A stretch of 64,000 nt of DNA from Hydrogenophaga sp. (GTDB lineage Bacteria > Pseudomonadota > Gammaproteobacteria > Burkholderiales > Burkholderiaceae_C), in contig JAJNQE010000152.1 in NCBI GenBank assembly GCA_021154985.1, forward strand, positions 1 through 64,000. Direction: 5' to 3'. Under the pieces are notes generated by a model. It saw only the letters and a program-made list of their open reading frames with translations, was not told the DNA's origin and searched no databases. Positions 37,201-45,232 of the stretch are shown in pieces (the first letter of the stretch is position 1; every line of letters begins with the position of its first letter). The position numbers and the translations under genes are program-made.

Positions 37201-38176
37201 CGCGCAGGCTGTCCACATGCATGTTGTGGTTGCGCGCCCAGATGGTGTGGATGGCGGTGAGCGTGATGTTCTCGTTGGCCCGGCCGTCGCCACCAACCGC
37301 GTGGTCCAGGGGGCTGATGTAAGGATTCAAATCAACGAGCAGTGGCTGACCGCTGCCCATGAAGTTTTTGTAGAGGTTGGTGGCCAGTGCCAGGTTGATC
37401 TGGCCCTGTTCATCGACCAATCCCACGTGGTAGTCGCGGAACGATACAGTACCTTCGCCCATGGCGAAGACAGTGTTGTTTTCCCAGTGCGCATGGATCA
37501 AGGCGCGCAAGGTGGGAATCTGGTCAAACGCGGGATTGGACGGGTCGCGCCCGCCCACCGCCAACTTGGCGCCCACACCGCCCTGCCCGTCGATTTCGCG
37601 AAGGAACGTGCCCACCAGCTGATTGGCGCCGTAGGCCTGGTTCTGATCGATGAAGGCGGAGGTGTTGTTGAGATGCAGGGGTACACCTGCGGCATCAAAG
37701 CCCACAACGGTGGTGCGGGTCAGGTCGGCCGGGTTGTCTGTGCCGGGAGCGCGCCCAGTACCCGGTGCGCCAATGAGGAGCGTGCCACTCCCGCCCTTCA
37801 TGCTGGCTGTCAGTCCGTGGTCGAAGTACTGGCCAAAGGCCGAAAACAGCATGTTCGCACCAGCCGATTGCACGGGCGTCGTAGCGCCCTGCGCCCCCAC
37901 CACATTGCTGATCATGCGGGGGTCCAGCCCGGCAAAGATAGGGTTGACGTCGAGCTGGGTCAGCGTCGAGACACCGTTGACGTCGGTGTAAATGGGGGCG
38001 CCGTATGACGGTGCGGTCAGCCTCAGAAAGGCTGTGTCCGCGGTGCCGAACGTTGGATTGGCCAGGTTGTTGTTGAGGCCACTGAGATCGCGGATGCCGG
38101 TGACGCTGCCCGCCAGTGGAGCGCCTGCGACCAATGCCTGCAACTGAAGAACGTCGCGAGATGTCAAGGTAATCAT
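34226..38176 (-). CDS. Haem peroxidase/RTX protein 1, probable type I secretion substrate
   Basis: The 1316-residue protein joins an animal-type haem peroxidase domain (about 90-640) to a bacterial Ig-like segment (about 700-800) and RTX calcium-binding nonapeptides (about 805-1290, many GGAGNDTLDGG units). Peroxidase landmarks are the distal Asp119-His120 in FGQYFDHG, catalytic Arg 315 in LTAIHTIWARNHN and proximal His 396 in AYRFGHSM. There is no Sec signal, and the C-terminus ends in a hydrophobic FVVI, as expected for type I export. Animal-type peroxidases with RTX repeats include bacterial Mn(II)-oxidising MopA proteins, so Mn oxidation or halide/phenol chemistry is possible but not shown. 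The C-terminal half is very similar to that of the upstream paralogue. Confidence 0.87.
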   Translation of the reverse strand: MITLTSRDVLQLQALVAGAPLAGSVTGIRDLSGLNNNLANPTFGTADTAFLRLTAPSYGAPIYTDVNGVSTLTQLDVNPIFAGLDPRMISNVVGAQGATTPVQSAGANMLFSAFGQYFDHGLTASMKGGSGTLLIGAPGTGRAPGTDNPADLTRTTVVGFDAAGVPLHLNNTSAFIDQNQAYGANQLVGTFLREIDGQGGVGAKLAVGGRDPSNPAFDQIPTLRALIHAHWENNTVFAMGEGTVSFRDYHVGLVDEQGQINLALATNLYKNFMGSGQPLLVDLNPYISPLDHAVGGDGRANENITLTAIHTIWARNHNMHVDSLRAAGFEGSAEAIFQAAKIINETEYQRVIYTDFADVLLGGMQGSGSHGHDEYFPAVDAGISHEFAAAAYRFGHSMVGQTVQILDAANQMQSIKLFDAFLNPGNEGEFAPFSLEQLRAFGYVPQPGYAQIGTNSIVAGIAAQAAEEVDAEIVDAIRNDLVRVSADLFSLNVARGRDLGLGTLNQVRQSLLDSRDPYVVDSIKRSDVDLSPYTSWEDFQTRNNLSDATIAKFRAAYPDLVLTDAQQMAEFQLYNPGVQLVNGNTVQGIDRLDLWVGGIAESHVNDGVVGGTFWVIIHEQLDRLQEADRFYYFDRVKDFDFYEAVKDIGFSGIVARTTGMAYTDNIFTVVQPPPAVSPDPIDPVEEPIDELAPTVAAFMPDLGTVDVAVDSPVSVRFSEAVMAGIGLIELRLGSVTGALVESFDAELSPRLLFSGDTLTLDLSDELHPGQTYVLVIPVGAVMDLSGNDYEGTASFEFRTLGVVHQTGTSGRDELTGGVWDDHLEGLAGNDRLVGHAGNDTLDGGAGNDTMVGGLGDDVYRVDSASDVVIELARQGNDTIETTLNSFSLAPNARVNIENLRFVGLGNFNGTGNALDNLINGGTGNDTLNGGSGADTMVGGAGNDSYTVDNAGDVVVEADGAGTDTVNASVSYTLGDFVENLTLTGNGNINGTGNGQANTITGNGAANVLSGGAGNDTLSGGGGNDRLTGGLGADRLTGGAGNDVFVYTAIEESGASEGTRDLITDFTRGQDRIDMSGISNDFSFIGTAAFTGANQLRYSTSGGQTVIEANTTGNTNADFSIALGAVFNTLSAADFVGAQEMSPIAPSKTINGNNSANKINGTANAETINGLGGNDVLNGMAGNDTVDGGAGNDVINGGLGADVLTGGAGNDTFVFNTTLGNGNVDVITDFSNAKGNNDVFHLENSGTGLFKALSRGNLNASAFKVGEEATSASHRVVYDQTTGDLYYDADGAGGAAQVLFATLSNRASLTHQDFVVI

Positions 38177-38270
38177 GGTGATAGGTCCTTAGATGAATGA
38201 CGGGGTGCACTTACCCCGCCGTGCCTGGTTGATGTACCGGGCAAGCCAAGGGAGGGCTTGGGAATTCGGG

Positions 38271-38305
38271 GGCCCACACCCCGCGTGTCACGCGGGGTGT
38301 GGGCC
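38271..38305 (-). other. Strong intercistronic hairpin between the two peroxidase genes
   Basis: GGCCCACACCCCGCG and CGCGGGGTGTGGGCC form a perfect 15-base stem with the loop TGTCA. No T tract follows on either strand. It lies 23 bases behind the upstream gene's stop and about 95 bases before the next start. It could stabilise the upstream mRNA, reduce read-through, or serve as a processing site. Confidence 0.7.
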
Positions 38306-38328
38306 TACGCGTCAAGACGCGTCTGGCA

Positions 38329-41300
38329 TCAGATGACCACGAAGTCGTTGTTGGTCAGGTTGACGCGGTTGCTCAGGGTGGCAAACAGCACCTGGGCAGT
38401 ACCACCGGTGCCGTCGGCGTCGTAGTACAGATCGCCGGTCTGGTTGTCGTAGACGATGCGGTGGGCCGCCGTGGTGGCCGCCGTGCCGACCCGGAACGCG
38501 GCTGTATTCAGGTTGCCGGTTCCCAGAGCGTTGAACAAGCCAGCACCCGTGTTCTCCAGACGGAACGTGTCGTTGTTGCGATTGGCGTTGCTGAAGTCGG
38601 TGATCACATCCACGTTGCCGTTACCCAGGGCGGTGTTGAAGAGGAAGAAGTCGTTGCCCGCTCCCCCCGTCAACACATCCGCGCCCAGACCACCGTTGAT
38701 CACATCGTTGCCGGTACCACCGTCGATGGTGTCGTTGCCCGCCAGGCCGTTCAACACATCGTTCCCGCCAAAACCATTGATGGCGTCGGCATTCGCCGTA
38801 CCGTTGCGGGTTTCGCTCCGGTTGCTGCCGTTGATGGGAGCCACCACTTGCGCACCAATGAAGTCGGACGCAGTCAGGGTGTTGAACACCGCGCCCAGCG
38901 CAATCGAGAAGTCGGCGTTGGTATTGCCGGTGGTGTTTGCCTCAATGATCGTCTGCCCACCGCTGGTGCTGTAGCGCAACTGGTTGGTGCCGGTGAAGGC
39001 GGCCGTGCCGATGAAGTTGAAGTTGTTGCTGATGCCGGAGACGTCGATCAGGTCCTGGCCGCGCGTGAAGTCGGTGATGAGGTCGCGCGTGTCCACGGAG
39101 GTACCGCTCTGGTCGATGGCCGTGTACACGAACACGTCACTACCGGTGCCGCCGGTGAGGCGGTCCGCCCCCAGCCCACCCGTGAGTCGATCGTTGCCCG
39201 TGCCACCGTCCAGCGTGTCGTCGCCGGTGCCACCGTCCAGCGTATCGTTTCCTGCACCACCGTTGAGCGTATCGATGCCGGCACCACCGCTGAGCACGTT
39301 CGCCGCGCCGTTGCCGGTGATGGTGTTGGCCTGACCGTTGCCCGTGCCGTTGATGTTGCCGTTGCCCGTGAGGGTGAGGTTTTCAACAAAGTCGCCGAGG
39401 GTGTAGCTCACTGACGCGTTGACCGTGTCGGTGCCTTCTCCGTCTGCCTCTACGACCACGTCGCCGGCGTTGTCCACCGTGTAGCTGTCGTTGCCCAGGC
39501 CGCCCACCATCGTGTCGGCACCCGCGCCACCGTTCAGGCTGTCGTTACCTTCGCCACCGGTGATCACGTTGTTCAACGCATTGCCGGTGCCGTTGAAGTT
39601 GCCGGCGCCGGCAAAACTCAGGTTCTCGATGTTCACCCGCGCGTTCGGTGCCAGGCTGTACGTGGTCAACGTCGTCTCTATGGTATCGGTGCCTTCGCCC
39701 ACCAGCTCGGTCACCCCATCGTTGGCCGAATCCACCCGGTAAACGTCATCGCCCAGGCCGCCCACCATCACGTCGGTGCCTGCGCCGCCGTCCAGCGTGT
39801 CGTTGCCCAGGCCGCCGGCAAGCGCGTCGTTGCCCACACCACCCTGCAGAACGTCATCGCCCTCGCCACCGGTCACGGTGTCATTGCCGGCACCACCCAC
39901 CAGTTCCATGTCCATGGCCACCAGGCTTTGTTGGCCATTGGGCAGGGTGATGACCAGAGGTTCTCCGAACACATCCTTGACCACAAAACCCTGGCTCAGG
40001 CCCGTGCTGGCCAACAGGTCGAGCGTGTTGGTGGGGTTGCCCTGGGCGTCCGTCAGGTACACGTTGACGATCAGCGCGCCGCCTTCGAGCGTGTCGTTGT
40101 AAGCGGTACCGATCACCTTTTCCACGTCGATGAACACATCGGTCGGGATCAAGGTGGCCGGCGCGAGGCTGAGGTTGACCCAGATACCCGTCTGCTGCTG
40201 CACACCGTTGACATCAAGCACCAGGTTCGGGTTGCTCGCGGAGTAGTCCACCGTGTCGAAACCGAGGCCACCGTCCATCACGTTGCCAAAGCCGGTGTCC
40301 GAGGCGTCCATCACGAAGAGGTCGTCGCCTGTCCAGCCGGTCATCGCGTCAAAGCCCGGGCCGCCGTAGAGCACGTCATCGCCTTCGCCGCCGTCCAGCG
40401 CATCGTCGCCCTGGCCACCGTACAAGGTGTCGTTGCCCTCACCGCCCGCCATGATGTCGGCGTCGTTGAGGCCGGCCACGTTGGTGCCGACCAGGTTGTC
40501 GCCGTACATCAGGTCATTGCCAGCACCACCGTCGAGAATGTCGGCACCGGCGCCACCAAAGATCGTGTCGTCGCCGTCGCCACCAAACACGTTGTCCAGC
40601 CCGTTGCCCGCATTGATCAGGTCGTTGCCCTCACCGCCCCAGATCCAGTCGTCGCCTTCTTCGTCGTTGATGGTGTCGTTGCCCTCATCGCCGTGCAGGA
40701 AGTCGTTGCCCAGACCACCTTCGATGGTGTCGTTGCCCGTCTTGCCCCAGACTGTGTCGTTGCCCCCACCAGCATGAATGCGGTCGTGGCCGCCCAAACC
40801 TTCTACAGCACGCGTACCGCCAATCACTTCACTGGCGTTGCCCGTGCCGTTGGCATTGAGCACGCCGCGCGCGTCGAGGTAGTCACCCTGGTTGCCGTAG
40901 AAGGTCCAGCCGGTGGTGGCGGAATACACCCAGCCAGCCGTGCCCAATTGCTTCTGGACGCCGTGGATATCCGTGCCGGTAACCCGTGCATTCTCCAGAT
41001 CCATGCGGAACTGGAAAACCTTGTCGGTGGGTGCCGACATCTCGAGCGTGGCGTCGGCCACCGAGAAGATGTCCTTGTAGAGGTTCTCGACCCCTGTGCT
41101 GCGCATCACCAGGTCCGAGAACAGTTGCGCCTCGATCTCGGCCAGGAGGTTGGTGCCACCCAGGCGGTTCAGGTAATAGAAGCGGTCCGAGTTCTGCAGT
41201 TCAATCATCTGCATCGCGAAGATGAAATCGAAGGTGGAGCCAAGCATGCCGCCGGGCACCTTGGCTTCGGCCAGGCCGCCCAACCAGAAGTCGACTGCAT

Positions 41301-43797
41301 TGATGCCCTGGTCGTACTCCATGAAGGCACCATCCTTGATGGCAGCTTCGCCCGCTGCTCGCAGGCCATCCGCATAGAGAACATGGTCGGCTGCATCAGA
41401 GCTGTCGCGAAGGGCATCCCACTGCGCAATCGTGAAGGCACCTGCGTCTCCCGTACCGGTCTTGCCTGCAGGAGTCTCTCCAAACATGGTCAACACGGTG
41501 TCGCGCGAGTAAGCCATCACGAAGTTGACAAGGGTCTCTTCATGAACCATCTTGGACTTGAAATCCAGCCAGCTGTCGTAGGGCTTCAGCCCGGTGTTTC
41601 CGGTCTGCGCAAACAGATCGGCGCGCACGCCGTTCAGGCTCAGCATGCCGGTGTCTCGACCACGAACGATGTTCAAGGTGGCCAGGTCGAGCGGCAAGCC
41701 CACGAGGTTGTTGCGCAGCGCATCGGTGACCCAGACGTCGATGCCGTTGCCCACCTGCTGTGAACCGCCAATGGCGAACTCGCCCGCCGTGGTTTCGGTG
41801 TAAACCGCTGGGTTCAGGAAGGCCTCGATCAGACCCATGCTGTTGTCATCGCCGTTCGCCAAGCCCGTGACGGGGTCAAAGCCTTTGAGGCCCACCGTTT
41901 CGTTAAGCATCGAGTGCCCAAAGCGGTAGACGGCGTGAGCAAACTCGGCGGTGATCGCCGGGTTCAGGGTGACGTCGTACACACCAAACGGTGTGATGTT
42001 GGGGCTGAGCTTGCGCACAAACTCACCGAACACCAGATGCTGGTATTCCATCTCGGTGACCAGCTTGGCCGCTTGGAAGAGGTACTCGCCCGACCAAACA
42101 TTGCCATGCACATCGACGTACTCGCCATTGACCAAGGTCATCATGGATTGCATGTCGGCCAGCACACGGTTGTGCTCGGCATGGAACACATCGTGGATGG
42201 CGGTCAAGCCGATATTCTCATTGGTTCGGCCATCGCCCGCCACAAAGTGGGCGTCCAGCAGTTCGTTGTCGTAGGTGGTGACGACACCCATCTGGTTGCG
42301 CGCTTGCGGGTTGCCCACGTCTGAATCGGTGTCGGCGGTGATTTCGATCGATGGCGTGCCGGGATTGCGGTCGTCGTCCACCATGCCAGGCACCGCACTG
42401 TGGGCGATGTCGTCAAGGAAGGCATGACCGATGGTCTGAAGCACCAGGTTGGCATCGGTGATGTCGGTGTCCTGTACGAACTGCACCTCTCCGGTCACTG
42501 TGTGTCGGGCCACCAGCCAGGCTTCACCGTTGCCGTCAAAGTAGGTCGAGCCGTCGGCGTTGAGGCGCACCAGGGGAATGTCAAGCACGTCCTTGTCGTG
42601 CAGGGTGATACCGATCTTTTCCGCATTGAGCTTGATGTCTTTCCAAGTGGCCATGCCACCGTTCACACCACTCACCAGCGCACCGGTTACCTGGCCGTTG
42701 TCGTCGTACTCCCGCACAAAGACCGTGTGGCTGGCGTGGGAGCCGTATGACTGGCTCAAGTCGATGAAAGGAGACACCGTATTGATGCTTTCGCCGGCCA
42801 ACGGGGTGAGCGTGAGCTGGCTGCCCACAAAAGCCGCACTCACACCGGTGAATTGGCTCTGGGCATTGATGTCATCCACCACGCCGGACAAGGCGCGGTT
42901 GTTGGCGATGGTGATAGCCACGTTGTTGATCATCAACACACCACCGTTGGCGCCAACGGCGGCGGCCGTCACGCTGACAGGGTCTTCAGAACGGCCTTCG
43001 GTGAGTCCCAGGCGGCCGAGCAGCGCGTCGGTGCTTTCAATGCCGATGTCGACATGGATGGTGTTGGTGCGCGAGGCAACGATGAAGTTGTTGTAGCCAA
43101 CTGTCTGCCCCCCCACGACGATGGCGTTGTCGGGGTGGTTGTACAGCGGGTCGTTGGGCCGGAGGTTGATGCGGATAGACCCGTCTGCGCCCTTGTGCAC
43201 AAAGTCAAGGCCGTGGTCAAAGAACTGGCCAAACATGGTGGTGAAGGTGCTGTACGGCAGCGGATTCAGGTCGCCGGTGAACGGGTTGACGCGACCACCA
43301 CCCAGCGTGGTGGCCGGATCGTCCAGTAGAGCCATGGCTTGCTCGCCCGCTGTGACGTAACCGATGGCCGCCAGCGCCTCGGGGCTTTGATCCGCGACCA
43401 GGTTGCTGATGTCACGGGCGGAGGTGTCGACCACCCGCACGTTTCGGTCCGCGTAAAGCGCAGCGTCGGGCGGCAGCATGTTTACGGCGGGGAAGGAGGC
43501 GGGGGATACCGGCGTGGGAAAACTGACGAAGCCGGGAGGCGCAGACGTCACAGGGGGGGTGCCCGTGAGAGGCAGATTTGTCGGGACAGCAGGCGGCAAC
43601 ACGGCATCACCGGTCAGACGCTCAAAAGGCTGGTCGGCGGCACCCCAAGTGGGATTGGCGATGTTGTTGCCGATGCCTTGCACGTCGCGGATACCAGTGG
43701 GATCAAGCACGGTGCCCAAAGGCGCGTTGCGGGGATCGTTGCCCGGCAGGGTCAGCTGGGCGTAGATGAAATCGAGGTCAGACTGGATCAGCTTCAT
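38329..43797 (-). CDS. Haem peroxidase/RTX protein 2, probable type I secretion substrate
   Basis: The 1822-residue paralogue has a haem peroxidase domain (about 180-900) with distal Asp194-His195 (FGQFFDHGLDF) and proximal His 628 (AVYRFGHSM). The catalytic arginine position of the other protein is Ala 540 here (LTAIHDVFHAEHNR). A stretch at about 275-345 (VLMINNVAITIANN...INAQSQFTGVSAAFVGSQLTLT) resembles the flagellin hook IN motif and is inserted between distal and proximal sites. Two blocks of RTX repeats follow (about 1030-1240 and 1330-1720). The last ~480 residues are nearly the same as in the downstream gene and end in FVVI. There is no Sec signal. Export by the nearby type I system is inferred. 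The haem chemistry may differ from protein 1. Confidence 0.87.
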   Translation of the reverse strand: MKLIQSDLDFIYAQLTLPGNDPRNAPLGTVLDPTGIRDVQGIGNNIANPTWGAADQPFERLTGDAVLPPAVPTNLPLTGTPPVTSAPPGFVSFPTPVSPASFPAVNMLPPDAALYADRNVRVVDTSARDISNLVADQSPEALAAIGYVTAGEQAMALLDDPATTLGGGRVNPFTGDLNPLPYSTFTTMFGQFFDHGLDFVHKGADGSIRINLRPNDPLYNHPDNAIVVGGQTVGYNNFIVASRTNTIHVDIGIESTDALLGRLGLTEGRSEDPVSVTAAAVGANGGVLMINNVAITIANNRALSGVVDDINAQSQFTGVSAAFVGSQLTLTPLAGESINTVSPFIDLSQSYGSHASHTVFVREYDDNGQVTGALVSGVNGGMATWKDIKLNAEKIGITLHDKDVLDIPLVRLNADGSTYFDGNGEAWLVARHTVTGEVQFVQDTDITDANLVLQTIGHAFLDDIAHSAVPGMVDDDRNPGTPSIEITADTDSDVGNPQARNQMGVVTTYDNELLDAHFVAGDGRTNENIGLTAIHDVFHAEHNRVLADMQSMMTLVNGEYVDVHGNVWSGEYLFQAAKLVTEMEYQHLVFGEFVRKLSPNITPFGVYDVTLNPAITAEFAHAVYRFGHSMLNETVGLKGFDPVTGLANGDDNSMGLIEAFLNPAVYTETTAGEFAIGGSQQVGNGIDVWVTDALRNNLVGLPLDLATLNIVRGRDTGMLSLNGVRADLFAQTGNTGLKPYDSWLDFKSKMVHEETLVNFVMAYSRDTVLTMFGETPAGKTGTGDAGAFTIAQWDALRDSSDAADHVLYADGLRAAGEAAIKDGAFMEYDQGINAVDFWLGGLAEAKVPGGMLGSTFDFIFAMQMIELQNSDRFYYLNRLGGTNLLAEIEAQLFSDLVMRSTGVENLYKDIFSVADATLEMSAPTDKVFQFRMDLENARVTGTDIHGVQKQLGTAGWVYSATTGWTFYGNQGDYLDARGVLNANGTGNASEVIGGTRAVEGLGGHDRIHAGGGNDTVWGKTGNDTIEGGLGNDFLHGDEGNDTINDEEGDDWIWGGEGNDLINAGNGLDNVFGGDGDDTIFGGAGADILDGGAGNDLMYGDNLVGTNVAGLNDADIMAGGEGNDTLYGGQGDDALDGGEGDDVLYGGPGFDAMTGWTGDDLFVMDASDTGFGNVMDGGLGFDTVDYSASNPNLVLDVNGVQQQTGIWVNLSLAPATLIPTDVFIDVEKVIGTAYNDTLEGGALIVNVYLTDAQGNPTNTLDLLASTGLSQGFVVKDVFGEPLVITLPNGQQSLVAMDMELVGGAGNDTVTGGEGDDVLQGGVGNDALAGGLGNDTLDGGAGTDVMVGGLGDDVYRVDSANDGVTELVGEGTDTIETTLTTYSLAPNARVNIENLSFAGAGNFNGTGNALNNVITGGEGNDSLNGGAGADTMVGGLGNDSYTVDNAGDVVVEADGEGTDTVNASVSYTLGDFVENLTLTGNGNINGTGNGQANTITGNGAANVLSGGAGIDTLNGGAGNDTLDGGTGDDTLDGGTGNDRLTGGLGADRLTGGTGSDVFVYTAIDQSGTSVDTRDLITDFTRGQDLIDVSGISNNFNFIGTAAFTGTNQLRYSTSGGQTIIEANTTGNTNADFSIALGAVFNTLTASDFIGAQVVAPINGSNRSETRNGTANADAINGFGGNDVLNGLAGNDTIDGGTGNDVINGGLGADVLTGGAGNDFFLFNTALGNGNVDVITDFSNANRNNDTFRLENTGAGLFNALGTGNLNTAAFRVGTAATTAAHRIVYDNQTGDLYYDADGTGGTAQVLFATLSNRVNLTNNDFVVI

Positions 43798-44109
43798 GGG
43801 ATTTACTCATCAAAATTGGGGTGGATGCACGCGGCTTGATCGCCTGCATTGTTTCAATTTTAATATTTACGAAGCATTTTTACTATTTTTGACATCTTTC
43901 GAAATATTGAGCCTCTCGCACCAACAACGAGCGCTTTGGCTCGATTTTTCGAAGCTTATCAAGAGCTACACCGCACGCGGATGCCCTAAACGTGCGATCA
44001 CGCACACCTTGCGCCCCCTCCACCGAGTTACCATAAAAGCCAGTTTTGTCATTTGTATTGACATTTAATCAACTCAGGGACCTGTCGGGTTCGCATTTCA
44101 GAGGCGCAC
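43798..44109. promoter_or_regulatory. Divergent AT-rich control region with motif copy 2
   Basis: The 312-base region separates the peroxidase operon from the bactofilin operon. It holds TTGACATTTAAT at 44058-44069, preceded by TGTCA so that TGTCA-N7-TGACA forms an inverted repeat (44048-44063). A related TTGACATCTTTC lies at 43889-43900. No gene is visible in the region. Confidence 0.5.
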
Positions 44110-44685
44110 ATGAAAGAGTCAGAGAACAAAGTGGTCACCCCGTTTGTCAGCCAAGCCGAGTTGCGGTCCAAACAAGCGAAAGCCAGGCCATCGAGCGAAG
44201 ACATCCACGTGGGCCCCAACACCCACCTCAGCGGCGGCTTCAGCACCAACGGCATGATGATCGTGGACGGCCGGGTAGACAGCGCCGATGTGGACGCCGA
44301 GCGCCTGGTGCTCAGCCATATCGGGGAACTGGAGGGTACGGTTTCGGTGCAGCGCGCCGAGATCAGCGGCAATTTCAACGGCAACCTGATCGCCAGCGAT
44401 GAGGTGATCGTCCGCCCCACCGCTCGCATTGCAGGCAACGTGCGGTGCCAGAAGCTGGTGATCCATCGCGGCGCCCACATCGAGTGCACCTTTTCGTGCA
44501 GCCCGGATGGCATCACCGAAGTGACCCCGGGCAGCGAGGCCAAACCCTCAAGCGCTGGCAGACATTGGCTCGCCAACGTGCACCACAAGCGCGACCGCCG
44601 ACTGTTCCTCACTGGCGCGGGGAGCGTGCTCGCCTTGATTGGCGCGGGCGCCCTGCTGATGAGCTTCAAGGCACTGATCAGCTGA
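44110..44685 (+). CDS. Bactofilin with C-terminal membrane anchor
   Basis: The 191-residue protein carries the bactofilin (DUF583) beta-helix (about 30-140). Repeated turns such as HLSGGFSTNGMMIVDGRVDS, LEGTVSVQRAEISGNFNGNL and ARIAGNVRCQKLVIHRGAHIECTF show the hydrophobic/glycine rhythm. Unlike typical bactofilins it ends in a basic linker and a hydrophobic helix (RRLFLTGAGSVLALIGAGALLMSF), so polymers would be fixed to the inner membrane. Bactofilins polymerise without nucleotide and often position peptidoglycan enzymes. It is the first gene of the bactofilin-M23 operon, 40 bases behind the motif at 44058. Confidence 0.88.
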   Translation: MKESENKVVTPFVSQAELRSKQAKARPSSEDIHVGPNTHLSGGFSTNGMMIVDGRVDSADVDAERLVLSHIGELEGTVSVQRAEISGNFNGNLIASDEVIVRPTARIAGNVRCQKLVIHRGAHIECTFSCSPDGITEVTPGSEAKPSSAGRHWLANVHHKRDRRLFLTGAGSVLALIGAGALLMSFKALIS

Positions 44686-44691
44686 TGGCCA

Positions 44692-44720
44692 TCGACATTA
44701 TTATTTTTGACATTTAAAAT
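44692..44720 (+). promoter_or_regulatory. Promoter with motif copy 3
   Basis: TCGACA (44692-44697) and TAAAAT (44715-44720) are 17 bases apart and match a sigma-70 promoter. The spacer and -10 box contain TTGACATTTAAA (44707-44718), the same 12-mer as at 17809 and 44058. It could start an internal transcript for the last three genes of the operon. Confidence 0.45.
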
Positions 44721-44816
44721 GCCATCTTTGCGCACCCAACCGGTGCGCATCTCATCCGTACAGGCCACTCCTCAGGGTCGTGACGCCTTCTTCAGCACCC
44801 CACATCTCAGCGACTC

Positions 44817-45230
44817 ATGAACAAAGAAGGCGATCAAAAGGGAAACATCCTCATCGGTGAGGGTGTCAAGGCCAGCGGCAGTTTCAATGTCCCCGGCAAA
44901 GCCATGGTGAACGGCTCACTGGATGGTGAGCTGATCGCCGACGAGCTCACCGTGGGGCCTCACGGCAAGCTGCTGGGCAAGGTGCAGGTGCGCAAGGCAG
45001 ACGTACATGGCGAATCGCACGACAGCATCACGGCGTCCGAGTACCTCATCATTCGCAGCACAGGGCAGATCCACGGTGTGGCTGCTTACGGAAAGATCGA
45101 AATCGAACGGGGCGGCGTCATCACCGGCACCATTGCGCCTGTGAGCACCGCGGTGCCACCAGCCCACAAACCAGCGGAGCCCGAGAAGGTGCCCACCTTG
45201 TCGGACAAACTGCCGCTCGCCGACAACTGA
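44817..45230 (+). CDS. Bactofilin (second of three)
   Basis: This 137-residue protein is almost only the bactofilin beta-helix: ILIGEGVKASGSFNVPGKAMVNGSLDGELIADELTVGPHGKLLGKVQVRKADVHGES. A short Pro-rich C-terminal tail (VPPAHKPAEPEKVP) follows. It has no membrane helix and is expected to assemble in the cytoplasm on the inner membrane, perhaps together with the anchored bactofilin upstream. The stop codon lies two bases before the start of the M23 peptidase gene, so translation of the two is probably coupled. Confidence 0.9.
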   Translation: MNKEGDQKGNILIGEGVKASGSFNVPGKAMVNGSLDGELIADELTVGPHGKLLGKVQVRKADVHGESHDSITASEYLIIRSTGQIHGVAAYGKIEIERGGVITGTIAPVSTAVPPAHKPAEPEKVPTLSDKLPLADN

Positions 45231-45232
45231 AG

